Assembly: GCA_003725745.1 (NCBI GenBank)
Contig: RHDP01000001.1
Coordinates: forward strand, 985,001-1,049,000
Reading direction: 5' to 3'
Source: Streptomyces sp. I6
Lineage (GTDB): Bacteria; Actinomycetota; Actinomycetes; Streptomycetales; Streptomycetaceae
DNA: 64,000 nt
Made by a program: the position numbers and the translations under genes. Positions 55,567-64,000 of the stretch are shown here, piece by piece. A model generated the notes under the pieces. The model did no database searches. It worked only from the letters and a program-made list of their open reading frames with translations, and was not told the DNA's origin. Within the stretch, counting starts at the first letter, position 1. Every line of letters starts with the position of its first letter.

Positions 55567-57626
55567 ATGACCGACCCGATCCCCGGCACCCTCGCGGCAC
55601 TGGTCGCACTCCTGACGCCGGCCGCCACCGGTGCACGGGGGTGCCTGACCCGCGTCCCCACACCCGGCTCCGACCGGCCGGTGCGGGCCGCCGCGCGGAA
55701 GGCGGCCACCCCGCGGGAGGGAGCGGCGCCCGGCGCGCACACCGCACCGCCGGTGACCGGCCGAACGGCGGGAGCGCGAAACGGGCCCCCGGACCGCCCG
55801 GAGTGCCGGTACTCCGCACCCGCGGTGCCGCGGGTCACCGGCCGAACAGCACGGTCGCGAACCGGAGACCTCCGCCATCCACGGCCCGAGCCCACCGCAC
55901 ACGGAAGGCCGGGAGGCGTACGGGTACGGGGCGCGGGGCGGCCGCTCCGGGCCGTGCTGGCGGTGGCCGCCGGTGTGGCGGCCCTGCTCCTCGGGACGGG
56001 GTCGCCCGCCGTGGCGCACCCGCTGGGGAACTTCTCCGTGAACCGCTACGACGGCCTCGTCGTCACCGAGCGCGAGCTGCGCGTCGACCACGTCGAGGAC
56101 CTCGCGGAGATCCCGACCGCGCGGATCCGGCCCCGGGAGATGGCCCCGGCCGAGCTGGCTGCCTGGGCGGAGGAGCGCTGCGGCGCCGCCGCCGGTGCGG
56201 CCCGGCTGCTCGTGGACGGCCGTGCGGTGCCGCTCGAGACCGGGTCCGCGCGCGCCGCCGTCCGGCCCGGCCAGGCAGGGCTGCCCACCCTCCGCGTCGA
56301 GTGCGCGCTGCGTGCGCCGCTGCCGGGCGGCAAGGCCGGCCTGGTGTTCACGGCCGCACCCGGTGAGGGTGCCGGCTGGCGGGAGATCACGGCGCGCGCC
56401 GACCGCGCGACGCTGACATCGTCGGACGTCCCCGGTGAGTCCGTGTCCCGCGGGCTTTCCACGTATCCCCAGCGGCTGCTGGAGTCCCCGCCGGCCCACA
56501 CCACGGCGCGGCTCACGGTCGCACCCGGCGGACCGGCGCTCGACGGGGCGGCGGCCGCGGCGGCGCCCCCGTCCGTGCTGCCGCGCGGGGTCGACCACTG
56601 GACCCGGGCCCTGACCGGGCTGGTCGAACGGCGCGAGCTCACCGTGCCGTTCGGTGCGCTCGCACTGCTCATCTCCCTTGGGCTCGGAGCGCTCCACGCA
56701 CTCGCCCCGGGTCATGGGAAGACCCTGATGGCCGCGGCGGCCGCGGCGGGCGGCCGGAGTTCACTGCGGGAGGTCCTGGCGCTCGGCGCCTCCGTCACCG
56801 TCACCCACACCCTCGGCGTGTTCGCCCTGGGCGCCCTGATCGTGGCGGGATCGGCCGTCACCCCGGCCGTCGTCGGCTGGCTGGGCATGGCGAGCGGGAT
56901 ACTCGTCGCCGTGGCGGGGGCACTGCTGGCGCGGCGGGCATGGCAGGACCGGGCGCACGGGCGGGGCACACGCACGTCCACTGGCTCGGCGGCGGGCGGT
57001 TCCGTACGTACACGCACACGCACTCCCACGGCGACGGCGACGGCGACGGCGACGGCCATGATCACGGCCGCGACGCCGCGCGGGAGCGCAAGCAAGGGCC
57101 GGGGCACCACCACGAACACGGGCACGAACGCGCACACGAACGCGCACACGAACACGGGCACGGGCACGGGCAGCGCGAACACGAGCAGGGGCCGGAGCAC
57201 CACCACGAGCACGAGCGCCGTCGCACCGGCCATGAGCACCCCGCCGCCGGCGGCCGGCAGCGCCTCGACCACGACTCCGCGGGGCAGCGCCCCCTGCGCC
57301 GCAGCATTCTGCTGGGTCTCGCGGGCGGCCTCGTACCCAGCCCGTCCGCCGTCGTCGTGCTGGTCGGCGCCGCGGCACTCGGCCACGCCTGGTTCGGACT
57401 GCTCCTCGTCGTCGCCTACGGGGCGGGGCTGGCCCTCACCCTCACCGCTGCGGGGTTCGCCGTCGTACGGCTGGGGGGCCGGATCGCGGCACGGCTGGCC
57501 CGGCGGCGGACCGCCGGGCGGCTGGCCGGTTTCGTCCAGCGGTCGGCACCGATCGGAACGGCGCTCACCGTGGTCCTGCTGGGGTGCGGGCTCGCGCTCA
57601 GGGGGGCGGCGGGAGCCATGAGCTGA
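55567..57626 (+). CDS. NicO/RcnA-like nickel-cobalt family transporter with extracytoplasmic domain and His-rich loop (one frameshift)
   Basis: A polytopic transporter. The ATG at 55567 follows GGAGG, but the first 129 residues are unlike homologues; a GTG at 55954 opens the typical signal peptide (VLAVAAGVAALLLGTGSPAV). An outer domain follows (AHPLGNFSVNRYDGLVVTER, DHVEDLAEIPT), then helices with LGLGALHALAPGHGKTLMAA, the NicO motif. One added G near 56968 opens a loop of about 95 residues packed with His (THTHSHGDGDGDGDGHDHGR, HHHEHGHERAHERAHEHGHG). Four more helices end at 57626. Metal export or uptake is likely; nickel or cobalt is a guess from family. Confidence 0.84.
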
Positions 57627-57810
57627 GCCGGGCCGGGGAGGAGTCGCGCCGGACGGGTCACTCTGCCTCTGGGCCAGGGGCTCGCCGTGGACGGGGCGCC
57701 GGGGGCGGCGGGAAGCGGGCCGTCCGGGGCCCTTCGTCACGCCGCAGCCGGGCGGTCGGGCGGCGGCGCACCCCGTACCCGCGCCGCGCCCGCCACACGC
57801 ACCGCACTGA

Positions 57811-57846
57811 CCACATGGGCCACATGGGCCAAATGGGCCACATAGG
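57811..57846. repeat. 9-bp tandem repeat CCACATGGG
   Basis: Four units (57811, 57820, 57829, 57838); the third and fourth carry one substitution each (CCAAATGGG, CCACATAGG). Confidence 0.85.
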
Positions 57847-57909
57847 TCGCACACGCCACCCGCGCCACACGGGCGAGGGTCCCGGGCCCGTCCGGTGCTC
57901 GGGAGCAGG

Positions 57910-57941
57910 GCGACTTCCCCCTGGGACGACGGGGAAGTCGC
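57910..57941. terminator. hairpin between converging NicO and lipase genes
   Basis: GCGACTTCCCC (57910-57920) and GGGGAAGTCGC (57931-57941) form a perfect 11-bp stem with a 10-base loop, a likely bidirectional terminator without T tract. Confidence 0.7.
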
Positions 57942-58245
57942 GAGGGCGGATCACGTGACTCCGCCCACGCGTAGACGCGCGGGCTTCCCCTGTGGGTGGC
58001 TATGCCGCCGCGCAGAGGGCCGGCCCGGCCCTGCTGAGGACGTTCGTCGCACCTGCATGGAGTCACGGGGAGGACCGTGCGGAGCCGTGACGCGCCGACG
58101 GCGCGGTGCACCACGGCCGGACCCCGCGGGGATGGGTGGTCCGGCGGCGACACGGCTGGAGTGGGTGGCGCGGTGCGGTGGTGTACGAGGAGGGCGCCGG
58201 GCGGACGCGCCCGTCGCGGCTCCCGTACCGGGGTCACTCCGGTCG

Positions 58246-59055
58246 TCAGGCGGCCGACCGGAACGGCGGCAGATAGCCACCGGACTGTCCGGAGGCCGTC
58301 GGGTGGTACGACTCGCCGATGTTCAGCCAGTTGACGCTGTGCAGCCATGAGGCACCCGAGCAGATCTCGTGCCCGGTGAAGGTCGGCACGACGTCGGCGA
58401 AGGTGAAGCCGTGGTCGGCGACCCGCTTGGCGATGGCCGCGTTGAGGTGGTCGGCTCCGCCGTTGATCGCGGCTCGCTCCTTCTCGGTGAGTCCGGTGAT
58501 GCAGCTGCCGTTGAGCTTGTAGAAGCGGGGATAGCCGAGGACGACGACCCGGGCGGACGGGGACTTGGATCTGATGGTCGAGTACACCGAGTCGAGCCGG
58601 GACGGGAGGGTCGAGTCCACGAAGCGCTTGGCCTCCTCGACCCGGGCGACGCAGGTGCTCTCGGACTGCAGCACACAGGTCGTCATCACCTCGGCGAAGC
58701 CGGCGTCGTTGCCGCCGATGGTGATGGACACGAGATCGGTGCCCGCGTGGAGGGGGGCGAGCTGGCTCGCCAGGACATCCCCCGTACGAGCGCCCGCGCA
58801 GGCGGTGAAGGCGAACGACGAGGGGGAGTTGGCCGACGCCCAGAGGGCGGGGTACGCCCGGTTGGTGCGCTTGCACGAGCCGCTGCTGGTCAGGTAGGCG
58901 CCGGCGCCGAGGCCGGAGGAGTACGAGTCGCCGAGGGCCACGTAGTCGACCGCGGCCGCGGATTGCGCGGCCTGGGCGTGGCCGGTGCCGGTGAGCGCGA
59001 GGACGGCACCGAGGAGGAGCGAGGACGAGAATGCCGCGATTCGGGACAGTTTCAT
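58246..59055 (-). CDS. secreted SGNH-family lipase/esterase
   Basis: A 269-residue exported hydrolase. The signal peptide (KLSRIAAFSSSLLLGAVLALTGTGHAQA) is followed by the GDS block VDYVALGDSYSSGLGAGAYL with the catalytic Ser, block III TIGGNDAGF (Gly, Asn), and the C-terminal SYHPTASGQSGGY with catalytic Asp/His. Six Cys could form three disulfides, as in Streptomyces secreted lipases. It closely resembles S. coelicolor SCO1725 from memory. The start at 59055 (MKLSRI) follows GGGAGGTTCC. It hydrolyses acyl esters outside the cell. Confidence 0.94.
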   Translation of the reverse strand: MKLSRIAAFSSSLLLGAVLALTGTGHAQAAQSAAAVDYVALGDSYSSGLGAGAYLTSSGSCKRTNRAYPALWASANSPSSFAFTACAGARTGDVLASQLAPLHAGTDLVSITIGGNDAGFAEVMTTCVLQSESTCVARVEEAKRFVDSTLPSRLDSVYSTIRSKSPSARVVVLGYPRFYKLNGSCITGLTEKERAAINGGADHLNAAIAKRVADHGFTFADVVPTFTGHEICSGASWLHSVNWLNIGESYHPTASGQSGGYLPPFRSAA

Positions 59056-59840
59056 GGAACCTCCCATTAGGGGGATCTCTGCCCAACTGTCGTAGCATGC
59101 CCCCTGGTTGACTGGAAGTGTTCATGCCAAAAAGAATGCGGGCAGGCAACAGGGGTGTTACGCAGTCGTTCCTGACGGCCCATCGGTCATGACGGGCGGG
59201 ACAGAGCCCAGCATTACCGCAAAGCGCCGTATGCGCGGACAAACACGCCGAGGCAAGCGATCTCCGGCGATCCGTAAGCGCCCCCGGCGCACACCCGCCG
59301 ACACCCCCGCGCCGGGCACCGGGGCAGCGGCGCTCGGGGCACTCGAGTCAGCCCGCGCACGCCGTGCGCGCCGCTCCCAGGACGACCGGACCGCACCGCA
59401 CACCCCCTGTCCGCGTTCTGCACACCACAGCCGTCACTGCGATTGCTTCCAGCCCCTCAGATATCGCATTGCATAGCAGTTCCGCGCATTCCAGAACCTG
59501 GCGGCGAAAAAGCTGAAAAGCGCTCCCTATGGCCAGGTCTTGTCATACAGTCCCAATCATCAATACCGTCGTACATCCACCCGCAACGGACCATCAAAGG
59601 CGGCTCCTGGGGAGGGGTCTGACGTCGCGACGGTCCGGAGCGGGGCGCGGTAGGGGGGTGCCGCGCTCGGTCGCACTTGTGCCGAGTCGCGTACCGCGCG
59701 GCCAGCTATGCCAGCTCGCCCAGCCTGTACGGAGATCGATGCCGTCCTGGCCGGGGTGAGAGCAACCCCCCTTTCGAACCGGACACTCATCCGGACCGCC
59801 CGGGGGCGGGCGGTCCACCGGACGAGAGGGAAACCGACTC
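59056..59840. other. intergenic, promoter-rich, no gene seen
   Basis: About 785 bp between two divergent transcription units. Parts (59100-59160 and 59440-59590) are AT-richer than the genome and should carry the lipase promoter and the glycosyltransferase promoter. No coding sequence or repeat was identified. Confidence 0.45.
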
Positions 59841-60721
59841 ATGAGCTCGTTCCTGCGCCCGGCGGTCCCGGGTCCTCACGATCCGCCGGCCCTGGCCGGT
59901 GCGCCCGAACCGGCCGCGGCGGCGTCCACCGCCACGGCCACGCTCGGCCGGATACCGGCCCAGTACCGTCCGATCTCCTCCCACCTCGCCATCACCCCGC
60001 CGGTCAGCGTCGTGATCCCGGCGATGAACGAGGCCGAGAACCTCCCGCACGTCTTCGGGACCCTGCCCGAGTGGATCCATGAAGTCGTGCTCGTCGACGG
60101 CAACTCCACGGACGCCACCGTGGACGTCGCACGCGAACTGCGGCCCGACGTCAAGGTCGTCAAACAGGTAGGCAAGGGCAAGGGGGACGCGCTCATCAGC
60201 GGATTCGCGGCCTGCACCGGCGACATCATCGTCATGGTCGACGCGGACGGCTCGGCGGACGGCCAGGAGATCGTGAGCTATGTCTCCGCGCTGGTCGGCG
60301 GCGCCGACTTCGCCAAGGGCTCGCGCTTCGCCAACGGCGGCGGAACCGACGACATGACGCCGGTCCGCAAGCTCGGCAACCGGATCCTGTGCGGCATCGT
60401 GAACGCCAAGTTCGGTGCCCGCTACACGGACCTCTGCTACGGCTACAACGCCTTCTGGCGCCACTGCCTGGAGAGCATCACCCTCGACTGCACCGGCTTC
60501 GAGATCGAGACCCTGATGAACATCCGGGTCGTCAAGGCGGGACTGCGGGTCCAGGAGGTGCCCAGCCACGAGTACCTGCGCATCCACGGCGTGAGCAACC
60601 TCAGCGCCGTCCGCGACGGACTGCGGGTGCTCAGGGTGATCCTCAAGGAGAAGGGCGTCCGCCGCGCCGCCCGCAGTGCCCCGGCCACCGGCCTCAACTC
60701 CCTCGAAAGGACGTCTCTTGA
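59841..60721 (+). CDS. family 2 glycosyltransferase (frameshift near the 3' end)
   Basis: About 293 residues with a GT-A fold. Donor/metal motifs are SVVIPAMNEAENLP, EVVLVDGNSTDATVDVA and IVMVDADGSADG, and the acceptor region is GYNAFWRHCLESITLDCTGFEIE, as in dolichol-phosphate-mannose synthase-like enzymes. The raw frame runs on without stop into the next gene; adding one C to AACTCCCTCG near 60695 gives NSPRKDVS and a TGA at 60719-60721 overlapping the next start (TTGA). It leads a three-gene operon. Sugar and acceptor unknown. Confidence 0.85.
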
Positions 60722-61743
60722 GCCATCGGACGTTCTCCGTGGTGATCTGCGTCTACACCGAGGACCGCTGGACGGACATCCTCGCCGCCGTGGAGTCGGT
60801 GCGCCGGCAGTCACTCCCGGCGCTGGAGACGCTGGTGGTGGTCGACCACGACGCCCGGCTGCTGGACCGGCTCACCGAGGAGTTCCCGGCCGGCCGGGAG
60901 GCCGCGTCACCCGGAGAGGAGGTGCGGGTGCTCGCCAACGCGGGCCCCCGCGGCCTCTCCGCCGGCCGCAACACCGGTGTCGCCGCGGCTCTCGGCGAGT
61001 TCGTGGCCTTCCTCGACGACGACGCCGTGGCCGAGCGCGACTGGCTGCGGCACCTCGCCGAGGGCTACGGCGACCCGCGGGTGATGGCCGTCGGAGGCCG
61101 AACCCTGCCGGTCTGGGCCTCGGGCCGCCGGCCGGCCTGGTTCCCCGAGGAGTTCGACTGGGTCGTCGGATGCACCTACCGCGGGCTGCCGGCCGGCCGG
61201 GTCCCGGTCCGCAACGTCCTCGGCGGCAACGCGTCCTTCCGCCGCGCCGCCTTCGACGCCGTCGGCGGGTTCGCCACCGGCATCGGAAGGGACGGCGGCA
61301 GACGGCCCCTGGGCTGCGAGGAGACCGAACTCTGCATACGGCTCGGACGGGCGCTCCCGGACGCGGTGCTGCTGATCGACGACCGTGCCGTCATCCACCA
61401 CAAGGTCCCCGCGGCCAGGGAGAGCTTCCGCTACTTCCGCACCCGCACCTACGCCGAGGGGCTGTCCAAGGCCCTGGTCTCGCGCAGCGTCGGCAGCGGC
61501 AAGGGCCTCGAGACCGAGCGGCGCTACACCACCCGGGTGCTCCCGGCGGGCGTGCTGCGCGGGCTGCGGGACGCCCTGCTGGGCCGCCCCGGCGGAGCCG
61601 GCCGCGCCGGGGCCATCGCCGTCGGCGTGGCCGCGGCCGCGGCCGGGTACGCCGCCGCACGGGTGCGCACCCGCCCCGGGGTGGCGTTCTCGTACGGCCC
61701 GATCACCGCACACACCCCGCGCCTGGAGGGCGGCACCCCATGA
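60718..61743 (+). CDS. family 2 glycosyltransferase
   Basis: A 341-residue GT-A enzyme. It starts TTG at 60718 (LSHRTFSVVICVYTEDRW), then VRRQSLPALETLVVVDHD, the DDD metal motif in EFVAFLDDDAVAERDW, and VLGGNASFRRAAFDAVGGFA and GCEETELCIRLG. One hydrophobic segment (AGAIAVGVAAAAAGYAAARV) near the end may anchor it. The TTG overlaps the preceding stop and its own stop overlaps the deacetylase start, so all three genes are translationally coupled. Product unknown, likely a surface glycan or glycolipid. Confidence 0.88.
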   Translation: MSHRTFSVVICVYTEDRWTDILAAVESVRRQSLPALETLVVVDHDARLLDRLTEEFPAGREAASPGEEVRVLANAGPRGLSAGRNTGVAAALGEFVAFLDDDAVAERDWLRHLAEGYGDPRVMAVGGRTLPVWASGRRPAWFPEEFDWVVGCTYRGLPAGRVPVRNVLGGNASFRRAAFDAVGGFATGIGRDGGRRPLGCEETELCIRLGRALPDAVLLIDDRAVIHHKVPAARESFRYFRTRTYAEGLSKALVSRSVGSGKGLETERRYTTRVLPAGVLRGLRDALLGRPGGAGRAGAIAVGVAAAAAGYAAARVRTRPGVAFSYGPITAHTPRLEGGTP

Positions 61744-62531
61744 ACGACGAGGCCGTACCGATCCTCATGTACCACGCGATCGCCCACCGGCCCGCACCGG
61801 CCGCGCACCCGCTGTCCGTGTCGCCGGAGGCGTTCGCCGAGCAGATGGAGCTGCTCGGCGAACGCGGGTTCACCCCGGTCACCACCGCGCGGCTCGGCCG
61901 GGCCTGGCGGCACGGGGAACCGCTGCCGCCGCGGCCGGTGCTGATCACCTTCGACGACGGCTACGAGGGGGTGCACCGGCACGCCCTTCCCGTGCTCGAC
62001 AAGCTGGGCTTCGCATCGACGCTGTTCGTGTCGACCGGCTGGCTGCGGGGCCCGCACCACCAGGGCGGAGCGCCCGACACCATGCTGGACTGGGGGCAGG
62101 TGCGGGAACTCGCCGCGGCGGGCACGGAGATCGGCGGACACTCGCACACCCATCCGCAACTGGACCAGCTGGACGACGGCCCGCTCCGGTCCGAGGCACT
62201 GCGCTGCAGGGAGATCATCACCGCGGAACTGGGGACCACCCCGGTCTCGTTCGCCTATCCCTACGGCTACTCCAGCCGTCGGGTCCGCCGGGCGGTGCGC
62301 GCGGCGGGTTTCGCGCAGTCGCTGGCCGTGGGGAACGCCCTGGCCCGCCGGCGGCAGGGACCGTACGCCCTGGAGCGGGTGACCGTGCGGCGCTCCACGG
62401 GCGCCGGGGAGTTCGGGCGGCTCGTCGAGGGCCGGGGCGTGGCTCTCGGCTTCGCCCGGGACCGGGTCCTCACCAAGGGGTACGCCGTCCTGCGCCGTGC
62501 GAGGAGGGCGGCCCGGTTGCCGCGCACCTGA
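61740..62531 (+). CDS. polysaccharide deacetylase (NodB domain)
   Basis: A 263-residue carbohydrate esterase family 4 enzyme. Motif 1 TFDDGYEG (catalytic Asp and metal Asp), motif 2 HSHTHP (metal His pair) and motif 3 FAYPYGYSSRRVRRAVRAAG are visible. It removes N-acetyl groups from a glycan. No signal peptide, so it acts on a cytoplasmic or lipid-linked intermediate, or is exported otherwise. The ATG overlaps the upstream stop by 4 bases. The operon thus pairs two glycosyltransferases with a deacetylase. Confidence 0.92.
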   Translation: MNDEAVPILMYHAIAHRPAPAAHPLSVSPEAFAEQMELLGERGFTPVTTARLGRAWRHGEPLPPRPVLITFDDGYEGVHRHALPVLDKLGFASTLFVSTGWLRGPHHQGGAPDTMLDWGQVRELAAAGTEIGGHSHTHPQLDQLDDGPLRSEALRCREIITAELGTTPVSFAYPYGYSSRRVRRAVRAAGFAQSLAVGNALARRRQGPYALERVTVRRSTGAGEFGRLVEGRGVALGFARDRVLTKGYAVLRRARRAARLPRT

Positions 62532-62628
62532 GCGGCCGGGCGGGGAGCGGGCCGGGAGCGGGCGGGGAGACCGGCGGCACGACCCAAAAGGCCGTGCACC
62601 GGGGGCCGAGGTGCCGGATCATGGCGCC

Positions 62629-63723
62629 ATGACCGCCACGCCTGAGCACGCTCTGCCGATCCGGCTCAACGTCGACGACAGCGACTCGCCGTCGGATGTC
62701 GTCGACGCGCTGTTCCTCGGCCGCTTCGCGGCGGGCGAGCAGCCGTTCTCGCACAGTTCGACGATCGACCGGGTCAAGCCCGGCGCCACGCTGCTGCCGC
62801 CGGGCGCCCGGGTACTGCGCGCCGCGCGCGACGACGACCGGAGCGCGACGCTCGCCGAGGGCGACGGCTGGACCCTGCTGGTCTCCCGGTGGAACCGCGG
62901 TGCGGACATCACGGTCACCGCGGTCAGCTCCGAACTCGCCGAGCACGTCCACCGGCAGGCGACCGACGGAGTCCAGGACGAGCCGGAGCCTCAGCCCGAG
63001 AACGTGACCATGGGCTTCTGGTACGTCTCCCCGCGCCGGGGGCCGCACCGTACGACCCGCCAGATCAGCGCCGGCACCTGGGACGAGGTCCGGCCCAACT
63101 ACACCGCCCCGGTGGCGAAGGCGATGGACCGGCTGATGAAGGTGACGCCCGACGACATCGCGGGCCGGCTGCTCCTGCTGCACGGTCCGCCGGGCACGGG
63201 GAAGACATCCGCGCTGCGGACTCTGGCCCGCTCCTGGCGCGACTGGTGCCAGGTGGACTGCGTCCTCGACCCCGAGCGCCTGTTCAACGACGTCGGCTAT
63301 CTGATGGACATCGCCATCGGCGAGGACGAGGGTACGGCCAAGGAACGCTGGAGGCTGCTGCTCCTGGAGGACTGCGACGAGCTGATCCGCGGCGAGGCCC
63401 GGCACGCCGCGGGCCAGGCGCTGTCCCGGCTGCTGAACCTGACGGACGGGCTGCTCGGCCAGGGCCGCAACGTCCTCGTGGGCGTCACCACCAACGAGGA
63501 CCTGGAGCGGCTGCACCCCGCGGTCGTCCGGCCGGGCCGCTGTCTCGCGCGGATCGAGGTCGGCCCGCTCACCCGCGATGAGGCCGTGTCCTGGCTGGGC
63601 ACGGAGGAGGAGGTCGGCCGCGAGGGCGCGACGCTGGCGGAGCTGTACGCCCTGCGCCGGGGGACGGTGCCGGCGTCCGTGCCGTCCCAGCACGACGGGG
63701 CGGACGCCGGGCTGTACCTCTGA
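62629..63723 (+). CDS. AAA family ATPase with N-terminal DUF5925
   Basis: A 364-residue protein. The N-terminal 120 residues (LNVDDSDSPSDVVDALFLGR, then FAAGEQPFSHSSTIDRV) match the DUF5925 domain. The AAA core has Walker A LLHGPPGTGKTSALRTLARS, Walker B LLLEDCDELI, sensor VGVTTNEDLERLHPAVVRPG with the arginine finger, and the usual lid. Such proteins resemble proteasome-type ATPases without the interdomain. The ATG at 62629 is favoured by a clean N-terminus. It is 97 bp after the deacetylase. Function unknown; possibly a remodelling ATPase. Confidence 0.88.
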   Translation: MTATPEHALPIRLNVDDSDSPSDVVDALFLGRFAAGEQPFSHSSTIDRVKPGATLLPPGARVLRAARDDDRSATLAEGDGWTLLVSRWNRGADITVTAVSSELAEHVHRQATDGVQDEPEPQPENVTMGFWYVSPRRGPHRTTRQISAGTWDEVRPNYTAPVAKAMDRLMKVTPDDIAGRLLLLHGPPGTGKTSALRTLARSWRDWCQVDCVLDPERLFNDVGYLMDIAIGEDEGTAKERWRLLLLEDCDELIRGEARHAAGQALSRLLNLTDGLLGQGRNVLVGVTTNEDLERLHPAVVRPGRCLARIEVGPLTRDEAVSWLGTEEEVGREGATLAELYALRRGTVPASVPSQHDGADAGLYL

Positions 63724-63760
63724 GGGCAGCCCTTGGTCAGCCGGCCCCGGCCCGGACCCG

Positions 63761-63835
63761 GTCCGCACCGCCGGGCACCGGTCCGCACCGCCGGGCACCG
63801 GTCCGCACCGCCGGTCGGCCGGTCGGCCGGTCGGT
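63761..63835. repeat. 20-bp tandem repeat with CCGGTCGG tail
   Basis: GTCCGCACCGCCGGGCACCG occurs at 63761 and 63781 and half at 63801, followed by CCGGTCGG three times. Non-coding, between converging genes. Confidence 0.85.
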
Positions 63836-63854
63836 TGCCGGACCCGGGCCGGGG

Positions 63855-64000
63855 TCACTTCCGGTAGGTGGCGCGCAGCGCGTCCTGCACCGCCGAGAGT
63901 GCGTCCGCACGGGACAGGCCGAGGCGGTGGACCTGTTCGGCGTACGCCTGCGCGGCCGTCGCGGCCTGGCGCTCGGCGGCGTCACCGGCCGCCGCGACGA
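63855..64000 (-). CDS. partial CDS, C-terminal end of an unidentified protein
   Basis: Only the last 47 residues are present, reading VAAAGDAAERQAATAAQAYA then EQVHRLGLSRADALSAVQDA and ending LRATYRK. A helical tail of this kind is found at the end of YtrA-type GntR regulators in streptomycetes, but this is a weak resemblance. The rest lies outside the window. Confidence 0.55.
   Translation of the reverse strand, partial: VAAAGDAAERQAATAAQAYAEQVHRLGLSRADALSAVQDALRATYRK

Larger units (their letters stand above)
57627..58245. other. intergenic with short repeats and a terminator
   Basis: About 620 bp, no gene recognised. Contains 9-bp CCACATGGG repeats (57811-57846) and a hairpin (57910-57941). 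The rest is GC-rich with shadow ORFs. Confidence 0.5.

Noticed and set aside
52675-57621. A single 1648-residue protein covering the TPR and transporter genes
   Set aside because: The open frame arises from losing one C near 55408; corrected, the TPR gene stops at 55460 and the transporter starts separately.
59841-62531. Single 896-residue fusion of glycosyltransferase and deacetylase
   Set aside because: The middle third is in the wrong frame for the second glycosyltransferase; one added C near 60695 restores three overlapping genes.

Overview
The window looks like a stretch of a Streptomyces chromosome. It is very GC-rich with strong third-position GC. It carries a tandem pair of chaplin genes (a short ChpH-type and a long sortase-anchored type), a DUF5703 protein, mycothiol-linked formaldehyde detoxification, and GTG/TTG starts with 4-base gene overlaps. 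The order chaplins - M20 peptidase - tRNA-Leu - gluconokinase - homogentisate dioxygenase - SGNH lipase resembles what I remember of the S. coelicolor SCO1670-SCO1730 neighbourhood. That synteny is memory, not a search result.

Layout. 0-5.6 kb: end of a RecD-like helicase, two conserved small proteins, the two chaplins, an M20 peptidase and a tRNA-Leu(GAG). 5.6-8.9 kb: a short segment with a DUF1275 membrane protein and a type III alkyl sulfatase, bounded by the tRNA-Leu and a second copy of its 3' end, so possibly a relic of tRNA-targeted integration. 8.9-14.6 kb: RluA pseudouridine synthase, MscR plus metallo-beta-lactamase hydrolase, an amino-acid permease and gluconokinase. 14.9-23.6 kb: molybdo-enzyme plus cytochrome b, a second permease, an FAD dehydrogenase, a NUDIX protein, two DUF202 proteins and a quinone oxidoreductase. 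24-29.5 kb: an acyl-CoA cluster (phosphotransferase - acyl-CoA dehydrogenase facing TetR - acyl-CoA ligase - SDR). 29.6-38.8 kb: NamZ muramidase, methyltransferase, DUF1275, MaoC, two TetR regulators, an MHS transporter and a glycolipid-binding-like protein. 39-45.1 kb: an alcohol/aldehyde dehydrogenase pair and a large molybdopterin oxidoreductase. 45.4-51.8 kb: hmgA - GntR - type-ISP-like gene, an intact IS4-family element inserted over the stop codon of the last, and a CoA-transferase. 52-57.6 kb: a DUF4331 - TPR - NicO-type metal transporter operon with a very His-rich loop. 58.2-64 kb: secreted SGNH lipase, a glycosyltransferase - glycosyltransferase - polysaccharide deacetylase operon, and an AAA ATPase.

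Quality warning. Twenty-seven frameshifts can be traced across 21 genes. Every one is repaired by adding one G or C to a G/C run. This pattern is best explained by base-calling loss in homopolymers, so the broken genes are annotated here as full-length CDS with the shift position stated rather than as genuine pseudogenes.

Regulation. Three families of palindromes link genes: ACTAGC-N3-GYTAGT (TetR at 35.7 kb and the aldehyde dehydrogenase operon), TRAGC-N4-GCTTA (MaoC gene and the TetR facing it), and ACCGACYGGT-type sites (acyl-CoA cluster, MHS transporter, molybdopterin oxidoreductase). An 11-bp inverted repeat sits on the hmgA promoter, next to a GntR gene. The best candidate for an under-described system is the DUF4331 - TPR - His-rich NicO operon.
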